Shown one piece after another: positions 17,997-25,901 of a stretch of 64,000 bases of DNA. The translations under genes and the position numbers were made by a program. This DNA comes from Herbidospora sakaeratensis (GTDB lineage Bacteria > Actinomycetota > Actinomycetes > Streptosporangiales > Streptosporangiaceae). The notes below the pieces were generated by a model that saw nothing but the letters and a program-made list of their open reading frames with translations, had not been told where the DNA came from and made no database searches. The stretch covers positions 938,679 through 1,002,678 of the forward strand of contig NZ_BBXC01000007.1 of assembly GCF_001570525.1 (NCBI RefSeq), written 5' to 3'. The first letter of the stretch is position 1. Each line of letters begins with the position of its first letter.

Positions 17997-19196
17997 ATGA
18001 ACCTGGTGATCCAGAAGTACGGCGGCACATCACTGGGTGACGTGGACAAGATCGCTCACGCGGCGAAGCGCATCGCCGCCGCGAACGCGTCGGTGGTGGC
18101 CGTCGTCTCCGCGATGGGCGGCGCCACCGACGCCATGCTCGGCCTGGCCCGCGAGCTCACCGACAACCCGCACGCCCGGGAACTCGACCTGCTGCTCAGC
18201 ACCGGCGAGCAGGCGTCCGCCGCCGCGCTCGCCATGGCGCTGCACGAGCTGGGCGTGCCGGCCCGCTCGTTCAACGCCCGCGACGGCGGCATCGTCACCG
18301 ACGGCGTCCACGGCTGCGCGAGCATCGTCAACGTGCGGCCCGCGCTGATCCGCGAGTGCGTGCGGACGGGCTACGTCCCGGTGGTGACCGGGTTCCAGGG
18401 CATCGCGGCCGGGAGCGGCGAGCTGACCACGCTCAGCCGGGGCGGCTCCGACACCACCGCCGTCGCGCTGGCGGCGGCGCTGCGGGCCGACGCCTGCGAG
18501 ATCCTCACCGACGTCGAGGGCGTGTTCACCGCCGATCCGCGGCACGTCGCCGACGCCCGCAAGCTCGACCGCCTCTCCTACGAGGACATGGCCGAGCTGG
18601 CCGCCGGGGGAGCCACGGTGCTGGCCCACTCCAGCGTCGCACTCGCCGGGGCGCACCGCGTGCCCGTCCACGTGCGGTCGAGCACGACCGACGGCGCGGG
18701 CACCTGGGTGACCTCGGCCCCGCCCGACGACGGGACGTTCGCCGCCGTCGGCGTCGCCCACCGGACCGGCCGGCTCCGCGGCCGCCTCGACGGGGTCGAC
18801 CCGGCCGCGCTGACCACGATCGCCGCCGCGCTGGCCGACCTCCCGCTGACCGTCGACCTGCTCGACCACTTCACCGCCGCGAGCGGCTACGCGTTGCGGT
18901 TCACGGCAGACGCCGACGACCGCGACCAGATCGAGGAGCTGCTCGACGGCCTGCGCGCGGCCGGGGCCTGCACCGGCTGCCACTGGTCGCCGCCCGTGGG
19001 CACGGTGTCGCTGGTCGGCCGGGGGTTCCGGCCGCACCACCCGCAGGTGCGTCTGCTCCCCGACACGCTCCGCGCGGCCGGCGTCCGGGTGCGCGACCTG
19101 ACGGTCCGTCCCCGGCGGATCTCCGTCACCTGCCCCGAGCCCGACGTCCTGAAGGCGGTGACGCGACTGCACGGCCTGTTCCTGACCCCCGGCTGA
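17997..19196 (+). CDS. Aspartokinase
   Basis: A 399-residue aspartate kinase. The N-terminal kinase motif is VIQKYGGTSLGD; further motifs are LLLSTGEQASA, TLSRGGSDTTAVALA and TDVEGVFTADPR. The C-terminal ~140 residues form a regulatory ACT-type region with weak conservation. The reaction is aspartate to aspartyl-4-phosphate, the entry to aspartate semialdehyde, homoserine, threonine, methionine and lysine/diaminopimelate. It starts three bases after the dehydrogenase pair, inside the NRPS operon. I therefore infer a dedicated, possibly feedback-insensitive copy feeding an aspartate-derived building block. Confidence 0.94.
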   Translation: MNLVIQKYGGTSLGDVDKIAHAAKRIAAANASVVAVVSAMGGATDAMLGLARELTDNPHARELDLLLSTGEQASAAALAMALHELGVPARSFNARDGGIVTDGVHGCASIVNVRPALIRECVRTGYVPVVTGFQGIAAGSGELTTLSRGGSDTTAVALAAALRADACEILTDVEGVFTADPRHVADARKLDRLSYEDMAELAAGGATVLAHSSVALAGAHRVPVHVRSSTTDGAGTWVTSAPPDDGTFAAVGVAHRTGRLRGRLDGVDPAALTTIAAALADLPLTVDLLDHFTAASGYALRFTADADDRDQIEELLDGLRAAGACTGCHWSPPVGTVSLVGRGFRPHHPQVRLLPDTLRAAGVRVRDLTVRPRRISVTCPEPDVLKAVTRLHGLFLTPG

Positions 19197-19212
19197 ACCG
19201 AAAGGCATGGGC

Positions 19213-20640
19213 ATGAACCTGGCGACGCACGAGAACGGACGGGCCCACGGCACGTCCCGATCACGGCGGTTCTGGCCGCTGGCCGTCATCTGCGGCACCC
19301 AGTTCCTGATCGCCGTCGACTACTCGATCATCAACGTGGCCGCCCCGAGCATCCGGGAGGGCCTCGACTTCGGCCCCGGCGGCGGCGTCGCCTGGGTGTT
19401 GTCGGCCTACCCGCTCACCTTCTGCGGCTTCCTCCTGCTCGGCGGCCGGGTCGCCGACCTCTACGGCCGCAGGCGGGTGTTCGTCTGGGGCCTGGCCGCC
19501 TTCGGCCTCGCCTCGCTCCTCGCGGGCCTGGCCTGGTCGCCGGCCGCGCTGATCGCGGGCCGCGCCCTCCAGGGGGTGGCGGCGGCGTTCATCGCCCCGG
19601 CGGGCCTGGGCCTGCTCCAGGCGACCGTCCCGGAAGGGCCGCAACGCGAACGTGCTCTGGGCGTGTACGGGGCGGCGCTGTCGGCCGGGTTCGTCTCCGG
19701 CATGGTGCTCGGCGGCATCCTCACCGAGTACGCCGGATGGCGGTCGGTCTTCCTGGTCAACGTGCCGATCGTGGTGCTCTTCGGCGTCCTTGCCATCATG
19801 CACCTGGAGGAGAGCCGCGACACGAACGCCTCCCGCCACCTCGACCTCGCCGGGGTCGTGCTGGCCGCCACCGGCATGGTCGCCTTCGTGTTCGCGCTGA
19901 CCGAGGGGGAGGAGTACGGCTGGACGTCGCCCCCGATCCTGCTGGCGGCGGCCGTCGCGATCCCGGCGGCGGCCCTGTTCGTCTGGCTGGAGTCGCGCAG
20001 GCGGGACGCCCTGGTGCCGATCTCGCTCTTCCGCACCGCCGCGATCGGCCCGGCCAACCTGATCACCGTCCTGCTGATCTGCTCGTACGGCGGCATGCTC
20101 TTCATCCTCACGCTCTACCTGCAGACCCACCTCGGCCTGGGCGCGCTCGCGACCGGCCTGGCGTTCGCCCTCTCCGGCGCGGTGGCGGTCGTCACCGGGA
20201 TCTACGCCGGGAAGCTGGTCGAGCGGTTCGGGCTCTACCGGGTGCTGCTGGGCGGGATCGTCGTCGAGACCGCCGGCATCGTGGTCATGGTGGGCCTGCC
20301 GGACGACCACGGGCTCACGCTCGTGCTGGTCGGCACCTCGGTGAACGCCTTCGGCCACATCCTGGCCCTGATCACGACCAGCATCGCCGGCACGAACGGC
20401 GCGGAGGAGGGCCGCCGGGCCACCGCCGGGGCGCTGATCAACGTCTCGCAGCAGCTCGGGCTGGCCGTCGGGGTCGGCGTCGTGACATCGGTGGCGGCCC
20501 ACTTCGCCGCCGGGCCGGGCGGCGAGTTGTCCGGCTGGCGCTGGGCCCTGTGGTGCTCGGTCGCGTTCGCGGCGGCGGCCGCCGTCGTGACCGTCGTGCT
20601 CCGGCGACGGCTGAAGGGGGAACCAGATATAGTGGGTTAA
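19213..20640 (+). CDS. MFS drug exporter, DHA2-like
   Basis: About 475 residues with some 14 predicted membrane segments. It has the signature FLIAVDYSIINVAAPSI in TM1, GGRVADLYGRRRV in the first cytoplasmic loop (motif A) and GPANLITVLLICSYGGML later on. DHA2-type transporters export drugs by proton antiport. An ATG six bases upstream is possible, but the AAAGG site sits seven bases before the ATG chosen here and only one base before the other. Its TAA is immediately followed by the regulator ATG, and its last codons contain the left half of operator site 3. Product export and self-resistance are likely. Confidence 0.92.
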   Translation: MNLATHENGRAHGTSRSRRFWPLAVICGTQFLIAVDYSIINVAAPSIREGLDFGPGGGVAWVLSAYPLTFCGFLLLGGRVADLYGRRRVFVWGLAAFGLASLLAGLAWSPAALIAGRALQGVAAAFIAPAGLGLLQATVPEGPQRERALGVYGAALSAGFVSGMVLGGILTEYAGWRSVFLVNVPIVVLFGVLAIMHLEESRDTNASRHLDLAGVVLAATGMVAFVFALTEGEEYGWTSPPILLAAAVAIPAAALFVWLESRRRDALVPISLFRTAAIGPANLITVLLICSYGGMLFILTLYLQTHLGLGALATGLAFALSGAVAVVTGIYAGKLVERFGLYRVLLGGIVVETAGIVVMVGLPDDHGLTLVLVGTSVNAFGHILALITTSIAGTNGAEEGRRATAGALINVSQQLGLAVGVGVVTSVAAHFAAGPGGELSGWRWALWCSVAFAAAAAVVTVVLRRRLKGEPDIVG

Positions 20641-20650
20641 ATGGTTACTC
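20617..20650. promoter_or_regulatory. Cluster operator site 3 (GGGGAACC-N18-GGTTACTC)
   Basis: The right half GGTTACTC (20643-20650) is identical to that of site 2 and overlaps the first codons of the CGNR regulator. Exactly 26 bp upstream is GGGGAACC, which matches six of eight bases of GAGTAACC. A second GGTTA copy lies at 20635. Because it covers the regulator's start, it would suit autoregulation. The left half is degenerate and lies in exporter coding sequence, so this site is weaker than the other two. Confidence 0.48.
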
Positions 20651-21198
20651 TGACGTCTCGGGTCAGGCCACCGTGGGAGGACGCCCACTTCGTCGGCGGC
20701 CACCTGGTCCTCGACCTCACGAACACCGTCTTCGACCGGACTCTCCCGGCCGGAGAGGACGTCGAACTGCTGCGCACCCCCTCCGACGTGCTGAGCTGGT
20801 GCCTGTCGGCCGGGCTGTTCGACGAGGCGCCCGATCCCGTCGCCGGCGCCCTCGTCACGGAGACGCGGACCGTCCGCGAACAGGCCTGGGCCGTGTTCGA
20901 CACGATCGCCCGGGGCGGCGCCGCGCCCGCCGGCCCCTTCGGCGCGCTGCTGGAGCGGGCCGGGAAGGGCCTGCGGGCGTCCGCCGGCTGGGCCGCGCCC
21001 GGGGCGATCCCCGCCGCGCTCGCGCTCCAGGCGGTCGAGGCGGTGTTCACCCTGCCGCCCGCCCGGATCAGGGCGTGCGGCCGGTGCGGCTGGTTGTTCC
21101 TCGACTCCTCACGCGGCGGCCGCCGCCGCTGGTGCAGCATGAGCATCTGCGGCAACCGGGAGAAGGCCCGCCGTCACCGGCAGAACCTCACGAGTTGA
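20641..21198 (+). CDS. CGNR zinc-finger / ABATE-domain putative regulator
   Basis: A 185-residue protein. The N-terminal ABATE-like domain contains GGHLVLDLTNTV near residue 20. The C-terminal zinc finger reads CGRCGWLFLD, then RRRWCSMSICGNREKARRH, the Cys-x2-Cys...Cys-x4-CGNR signature. Such proteins are predicted DNA-binding regulators (family knowledge; few are characterised). The ATG directly abuts the exporter stop with no ribosome site of its own, so translation may be coupled or leaderless. Operator site 3 overlaps its start, making it the prime candidate for the protein that binds the GAGTAACC/GGTTACTC repeats. It overlaps the convergent hydrolase by 11 bp. Confidence 0.88.
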   Translation: MVTLTSRVRPPWEDAHFVGGHLVLDLTNTVFDRTLPAGEDVELLRTPSDVLSWCLSAGLFDEAPDPVAGALVTETRTVREQAWAVFDTIARGGAAPAGPFGALLERAGKGLRASAGWAAPGAIPAALALQAVEAVFTLPPARIRACGRCGWLFLDSSRGGRRRWCSMSICGNREKARRHRQNLTS

Positions 21199-21847
21199 GG
21201 AAGGCCGCCACCTCTTTGACGAAGCCGTCGGGATCCTCGGCGTGCACGCTGTGCCCGGCGCCGAGCACCACCCGCCGCCCGTCGGGCAGCGCCGCGGTGA
21301 ACGCGGCCAGCGCCTCCTGCGGCACCAGCTCGCTGTACGCCCCTCCGACGACCAGCACCGGCATGGTCAGCTCGCCCAGCCGCGCCCACCACGTGGGGTC
21401 GACCGTGCGCACCCCGGTCCTGATCAGGTCGACCACGGCCGGGTCGAAGTCGACCTCGTCGCCCAGCTCGACGTAGGGCTCGATCACCTGCGGCTCGTGG
21501 GGGGCCGGGAACGAGTCCTCCAGCACCAGCCGCCGGACCAGCCCGGGCCGCTCGCGCGCCACCAGCGTGGCGACCCGGCCGCCCATCGAGTGGCCGACCA
21601 GGTCGATCTCGGTGAGGCCGCGGGCGTCGAGGAACGCCAGGGTGTCGGCGGCCATCAGGTCGAGGGTGTAGGCGGAGTGACGGGGGCTCGCCCCGTGACC
21701 GCGCATCTCGGGGGCGATCCAGTGCCGCCCGAGGGCGGGCGCGATCTGGTCCCACGTGCCGGAGGTGCCGGTCAGGCCGTGGATCAGGACGACCGGGACG
21801 TCTCCGGGCGGCCCGCCTTCTTTCCAAGCGAGGGGTAGCGCATCCAT
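21188..21847 (-). CDS. Serine alpha/beta hydrolase
   Basis: A 219-residue hydrolase with LIHGLTGTSGTW (oxyanion loop), the nucleophile elbow GHSMGG near residue 85 and the catalytic histidine in GAGHSVHAE near residue 200. PEMRGHGAS is typical of esterase/lactonase-like members. There is no signal peptide, so it is cytoplasmic. It converges on the CGNR regulator and probably lies just outside the peptide cluster. The substrate cannot be deduced. Confidence 0.85.
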   Translation of the reverse strand: MDALPLAWKEGGPPGDVPVVLIHGLTGTSGTWDQIAPALGRHWIAPEMRGHGASPRHSAYTLDLMAADTLAFLDARGLTEIDLVGHSMGGRVATLVARERPGLVRRLVLEDSFPAPHEPQVIEPYVELGDEVDFDPAVVDLIRTGVRTVDPTWWARLGELTMPVLVVGGAYSELVPQEALAAFTAALPDGRRVVLGAGHSVHAEDPDGFVKEVAAFLNS

Positions 21848-21856
21848 GGCGTCACC

Positions 21857-22555
21857 CTACGGGCCCGGGACCGTGATCCAGATGGCGCGCGCCCGCGCGA
21901 CCACCCCGTCCGCCGACAGCAGAGCCGAGGCGCTGAACGACTTGCGCCCGGACGACCCCAGCGCCCACCCCACCGCCACCAGGCGTTCCCCGGCCCGCAC
22001 CCCCCGGCCGATCTCGGCCTCCAGCGTGCCGAGGAGGGCGATGACGTCGGTGCCCTGGGCGAACGGCGGATAGCCGGCGCAGTCGAGCGCCGCCCACAGG
22101 ATCTCCGGCCGCACGATCCCGTTCTCGGCGACGCTCTCGTCGGGTTCGAAGGGCGAGGCGCACACGTCGGCGTCCGGGAGCCGCCCGGGGGTGACCCGCA
22201 GCCCGTCGGCCCGGCCGTGCCCGCAGACGAAGCAGCCGGTCAGCAGGTTGCCGGCGCCGATCCACGGGTGCCGGTCCCGGGCCCGCGCCGCCTCCGCGAG
22301 GTCGGGGCGCACCGGCGGGTCGAGGAATCCGGCGTCCGAGGGCCCGGCCTCCATCACCAGCGCGCCGTCGTGCAGGACGCGGACGGCCCCGCCGTCGCGC
22401 ACCACGTCGAGCGGGGTCTCCAGCGGCGGCGGCCGGCGCAGGGACACCCGCGCGGGGCCGTCGACGAACGCGGCGGCCAGCCCGGCGGCGTATCCGCCGT
22501 TGGCCGTGGTGGGCGGCCCGTTGTACCGGGCCCCGATGACGATCTGCGCTGCCAC
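21857..22555 (-). CDS. Hot-dog-fold thioesterase-like protein
   Basis: About 232 residues. Two hot-dog-like halves are suggested: IGARYNGPPTTANGGYAAGL at the start, and later GCFVCGHGRADGLRV with PEILWAALDCAGYPP. The GxCFVCG segment is common in actinobacterial acyl-CoA thioesterase-like proteins. I chose a GTG just before the conserved region; another GTG 18 bases upstream is possible, and neither has a good ribosome site. It is divergent from the DUF2332 gene with a gap of about 44 bp. A role in hydrolysing or binding acyl thioesters is inferred from fold only. Confidence 0.72.
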   Translation of the reverse strand: MAAQIVIGARYNGPPTTANGGYAAGLAAAFVDGPARVSLRRPPPLETPLDVVRDGGAVRVLHDGALVMEAGPSDAGFLDPPVRPDLAEAARARDRHPWIGAGNLLTGCFVCGHGRADGLRVTPGRLPDADVCASPFEPDESVAENGIVRPEILWAALDCAGYPPFAQGTDVIALLGTLEAEIGRGVRAGERLVAVGWALGSSGRKSFSASALLSADGVVARARAIWITVPGP

Positions 22556-22599
22556 GCCCCCAGTGAACCGCACCCGGGCCGCCGGGAGAGGATCCGGGT

Positions 22600-23535
22600 A
22601 TGGACACCGCCGACGTCTACCGCGCCTTCGGCCGCCGCGAGGCCCGGGGCGCGTACCGGGAGCTCGCCGTCGCGATCGCCGCAGACCCCGCCCTGATCGC
22701 CCTCATCGACGCCCTCCCGCAGCCGAAACGGCAGCCCAACCTGGTCCTGGCCGCGGTCCGGTTCGAGGGCGGCCCGGACACCGAGGAGGGCGGCTTCCGC
22801 GCCTGGGCCAGGGAGCACTGGCCCCGCGTCGAGCGCACCGTCCTGGCCCGCCGCACCCAGACCAACGAGGCCGGCCGCTGCGCCAGCCTCTTACCCGTCC
22901 TCGCGCGCATCCCCGGCCCGCTGGCCCTCGTCGAGGTCGGCGCCTCGGCCGGCCTCTGCCTCCAGCCCGACCGCTACCGGTACGCCTACGACGCCCGCCC
23001 GGCGGTCGGCACCGGGCCGGTGACCCTCACCTGCGCGACCGAGGGCGATCCGCCGATCCCCGGCGCGCTGCCCGAGATCGCCTGGCGGGCGGGCGTCGAC
23101 CTGGCCCCGATCGACGTCACCGACCCCGAGGAGCGCCGCTGGCTCGAATGCCTGGTCTGGCCCGGGGAGGACGCCCGCCGCGACCGGCTGCGCGCCGCCC
23201 TCGCCCTCGCCGCCGGAGACCCGCCCCGGCTGGTGCGCGGCGACGCCGCCGAGGCCCTGCCCGGCCTGGTCGAGGAGGCGAGGGAGCACGGCACGGTGGT
23301 CGTCTACCACTCGGCGATGTTGCCCTATCTGACCCCCGAGGCCAGGGACCGGTTCGTCGGCCTGGTCACCGGCCTGGGGGTGCGGTGGATCTCCAACGAG
23401 GGCACGATGCGCCTCCCGGGGCTGGTGATCCCCGAGGGTGTGGTCCCCGGCGACCGGCTCGTGTTCGTGACCGCCCTCGACGGCGTGCCCCAGGCGATCA
23501 CCGACCCGCACGGCTCCTGGTTGCGGTGGCTCTGA
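22600..23535 (+). CDS. DUF2332 family protein
   Basis: A 311-residue protein with the DUF2332 layout: RRTQTNEAGRCASLLPVL near residue 85, then LVEVGASAGLCLQPDRYRY. The VEVGASAGL segment looks like a nucleotide- or SAM-binding glycine loop. Later landmarks are WLECLVWPGE, VVYHSAMLPYL and the near-C-terminal HGSWLRWL. The family is common in actinobacteria and uncharacterised; the VGASAGL loop hints at a methyltransferase-like fold but no activity is shown. The start is at the ATG divergent from the hot-dog gene. Confidence 0.85.
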   Translation: MDTADVYRAFGRREARGAYRELAVAIAADPALIALIDALPQPKRQPNLVLAAVRFEGGPDTEEGGFRAWAREHWPRVERTVLARRTQTNEAGRCASLLPVLARIPGPLALVEVGASAGLCLQPDRYRYAYDARPAVGTGPVTLTCATEGDPPIPGALPEIAWRAGVDLAPIDVTDPEERRWLECLVWPGEDARRDRLRAALALAAGDPPRLVRGDAAEALPGLVEEAREHGTVVVYHSAMLPYLTPEARDRFVGLVTGLGVRWISNEGTMRLPGLVIPEGVVPGDRLVFVTALDGVPQAITDPHGSWLRWL

Positions 23536-23539
23536 GGCG

Positions 23540-24103
23540 TCAGGCCCGGCGGCCTTCGGCGAGCAGGGTCTCGATGCGGATCAGGCGCTCCTCCAGCCGG
23601 GCGACGTCGGCCAGGGTCGCGTTCTCCTCCTCGGGCCGGAGCCGGACCACCACGGTCCCGCCCGGTTCGAGGGTCGCCTCGGCGACGTCCTCGACCCGGG
23701 TGCCGCCCTGGCGTTTGATCGCCACGTCGAGGTCGGCGTGCCGCAGGCCGAGGCGTCTCAGGGCGCGGTCGTCGTAGCGGCCGTCGTGGGCCAGGACCGT
23801 CGGCTTGCTCTCGAACAGCCTCGCCAGCCAGCCCCACTGGGCCGCCGCCCGGGTCAGCAGCGCGTTGCCCGACACCAGCACGACCGCCCCGATGATCCCG
23901 CCGAGCAGGGAGTTGTCGGGGCCGATGATGGCGTTCTGCACGACGTTCGACAGCAGCAGCATGACCACCAGGTCGAACGTGTTGAGCTGGGCCATGTCCC
24001 GCTTCCCGACCAGCCGGAGCAGGACCACCACGCAGAGGTAGACGGCGACGGTCCGGACCACCTTGTCCAGGACCGGCACCCCGAGGGTCAGGATGTCGCT
24101 CAT
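23540..24103 (-). CDS. DUF421 (YetF-like) membrane protein
   Basis: A 187-residue protein. The N-terminal ~90 residues carry three hydrophobic helices and the family landmarks LLRLVGKRDMAQLNTFDLVVMLLLSN and VQNAIIG. The cytoplasmic tail includes LRRLGLRHADLDVAIKRQG and a final coiled-coil-like stretch (LADVARLEERLIRIETLL). YetF-type proteins are membrane proteins of unclear role, linked in Bacillus to spore or stress functions. The ATG overlaps the preceding RibD-like stop by four bases, so the two are co-translated. Confidence 0.85.
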   Translation of the reverse strand: MSDILTLGVPVLDKVVRTVAVYLCVVVLLRLVGKRDMAQLNTFDLVVMLLLSNVVQNAIIGPDNSLLGGIIGAVVLVSGNALLTRAAAQWGWLARLFESKPTVLAHDGRYDDRALRRLGLRHADLDVAIKRQGGTRVEDVAEATLEPGGTVVVRLRPEEENATLADVARLEERLIRIETLLAEGRRA

Positions 24104-24720
24104 GCGACACGGTAACGCAGCCAGACCAGGCCCCCGCGGAAGGTGTCGCTGTCGATCAGCTGGAGCGACCGCGCCGGCGGCGGGGCCTCGCCCCACCACG
24201 GCCGGGTGCCCGCGCCCATGACCGGATGGACCAGCAGGCTGACCTCGTCGACCAGCCCCGCGGCCAGCAGCCGGCCGACCAGCCGCCCGCCGCTGACCAC
24301 CCGCACCACCGCGACGCCCGGCCGCCGCCCGATCGCGCGCAGCGCCGCCGCCAGGTCGACCTGGTCGTCGCCGACGACGAGTTCGGGCACGTAGCGGCCG
24401 ACGGGGCGGGGCGGGGTGGCGCGGCAGTGCAGCGCGAGCACCTCCGACCAGTGGCCGGCGGCGCGCAGCTCCTCCCACTGGGTGACCCGGGCGCGGCCGT
24501 CGACCACGGCGAGCAGCGGCCCCGGGTCACGCGTGCGGGGGCCGTGGACGAGGGTGGGGTCGAAGGCCAGCACGGAGTCGGATCCGGCCAGGGTGGCGTC
24601 CTCGTGCCAGGTGGTGCCGACGAGCTGGTGGAAGCGGGTGCGGTCGAGGGGGAACCCGTCGGTCTTCCCGTCGAGCGAAACGGCCAGGTGGGCGACCACA
24701 TAGGGCGTGTCGGTCGGCAT
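24100..24720 (-). CDS. RibD C-terminal / dihydrofolate-reductase-like protein
   Basis: A 206-residue protein of the RibD_C/DHFR fold. VVAHLAVSLDGKTDG at the start is the family opening. VRVVSGGRLVGRLLAAGLVDEVSLLVHPVMGAG is the NADPH-binding and dimer segment. Members reduce pyrimidine or pterin-like substrates; many stand-alone actinobacterial copies have no known substrate. The ATG has only a weak ribosome site. Its stop overlaps the DUF421 start. Confidence 0.82.
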   Translation of the reverse strand: MPTDTPYVVAHLAVSLDGKTDGFPLDRTRFHQLVGTTWHEDATLAGSDSVLAFDPTLVHGPRTRDPGPLLAVVDGRARVTQWEELRAAGHWSEVLALHCRATPPRPVGRYVPELVVGDDQVDLAAALRAIGRRPGVAVVRVVSGGRLVGRLLAAGLVDEVSLLVHPVMGAGTRPWWGEAPPPARSLQLIDSDTFRGGLVWLRYRVA

Positions 24721-24784
24721 GTCACCGAGCGTAGTCGAGGGTAAACCGGTTGCCCGGGTCGGCTCGCGTGACCACACTGACCGG

Positions 24785-25294
24785 ATGCTGATCAGACGTG
24801 AGACCCCGGGCGACGTGGCCGCGATCCGCGAGGTCGTCCGGCGGGCCTTCGCCCGGCCCGAGACGCCCGACCCGGTCGAGTCCCCGCTGGTCGACGAGCT
24901 GCGCGCGGACAAGGGCTGGATCCCGGCCCTGTCGATGGTCGCCGAGGCCGACGGCGCGGTGGCCGGTCACGTGGTCTGCACCCGCGCCGACCTCGGCGGC
25001 GCGCCCGTGCTCGGCCTCGGCCCGCTCGCGGTCGCGCCCGAGCGGCAGCGCCAGGGGGTCGGGCTGGCGCTGATGCACGCGGTCCTCGGGGCCGCCGACG
25101 CGCTCGGGGAGCCCCTCGTGGTGCTGCTGGGCAACCCCGCCTACTACTCCCGCTACGGCTTCGGCCCCGCCGCCGACCTGGGCGTCGTCTCTCCCGACCC
25201 GCAGTGGGGCCACCACTTCCAGGCGCGGACGCTGTCGGCGTACCGGGGAGAGCGGGGCGTGTTCGCCTACGCCGAGCCGTTCACCCGGTTGTGA
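24785..25294 (+). CDS. GNAT-family N-acetyltransferase (YhbS-like)
   Basis: A 169-residue protein. The acetyl-CoA site is clear: LGLGPLAVAPERQRQGVGLALMHAVL (residues ~78-100). NPAYYSRYGFGPA near residue 118 is characteristic of the YhbS-like branch. The start ATG lies 64 bp from the divergent RibD-like start. The 3' end overlaps the convergent FMN reductase by 14 bp. The substrate is unknown. Confidence 0.86.
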   Translation: MLIRRETPGDVAAIREVVRRAFARPETPDPVESPLVDELRADKGWIPALSMVAEADGAVAGHVVCTRADLGGAPVLGLGPLAVAPERQRQGVGLALMHAVLGAADALGEPLVVLLGNPAYYSRYGFGPAADLGVVSPDPQWGHHFQARTLSAYRGERGVFAYAEPFTRL

Positions 25295-25892
25295 ACGGCC
25301 GCAGGGCGGCCAGCTGCTGCTCGAACGGGATGAGCGTCTCCTCGGCCGGCCGTTTGGGCGCGGCGTGGGAGAGCAGGGCGGCCAGTTCGCCCGCCGCCCG
25401 GTCGACCCGGGAGGCCAGGCCGTCGCCCGAGGCGGCGCCCCAGTCCTCCGAGGCCGCGTAGACGGCCGTCGGCACGACGACCGCGCGCAGGTAGGTGAAC
25501 ATCGGCCGCAGCGCGTGCTCCAGCGCCAGCGAGTGGCGGGCGGTGCCGCCGGTCGCGGCGATCAGCACCGGGGTGCCCTGCAGGGCGGTGTTGTCGAGCA
25601 CGTCGAAGAACGACTTGAACAACCCGCTGTACGACGCCGTGAAGATCGGCGTGACCGCGATCAGCCCGTCGGCCCGCTCCACCGTCTCCAGCGCCTCCTT
25701 CAGCGCGGGGGAGGGGAACCCGGTCACCAGGTTGTTGGCGATGTCGACGGCCAGGCCGCGCAGCTCGACGACGCGGATCTCGGTGTTCTCCGCGGCGAGG
25801 TGGCGGCCGGCGGCCTCGGCCAGGCGGTCGGCCAGCAGCCTCGTGGAGGAGGGCTGGCTGAGCCCGGCCGAGACGACGGCGATGACGGTCAT
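25281..25892 (-). CDS. NADPH-dependent FMN reductase
   Basis: A 203-residue flavodoxin-fold reductase: MTVIAVVSAGLSQPSSTRLLADRL at the N-terminus (FMN phosphate loop), TPIFTASYSGLFKSFFDVLD near residue 85 and AATGGTARHSLALEHALRPMF. It resembles the CE1759 branch that accompanies luciferase-like monooxygenases in actinobacteria. It lies nine bases downstream of such a monooxygenase, so it probably supplies reduced FMN to that partner. Confidence 0.9.
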   Translation of the reverse strand: MTVIAVVSAGLSQPSSTRLLADRLAEAAGRHLAAENTEIRVVELRGLAVDIANNLVTGFPSPALKEALETVERADGLIAVTPIFTASYSGLFKSFFDVLDNTALQGTPVLIAATGGTARHSLALEHALRPMFTYLRAVVVPTAVYAASEDWGAASGDGLASRVDRAAGELAALLSHAAPKRPAEETLIPFEQQLAALRPFTTG

Positions 25893-25901
25893 GGGGGTCT
25901 C

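Noticed and set aside
1-20650. Monobactam (sulfazecin-like) cluster because of NRPS plus sulfation plus dioxygenase
   Set aside because: The sulfotransferase, single C-A-T module, A-T-R protein and lack of diaminopropionate synthesis genes do not match the logic I know for sulfazecin; left edge genes are missing, so it is not excluded.
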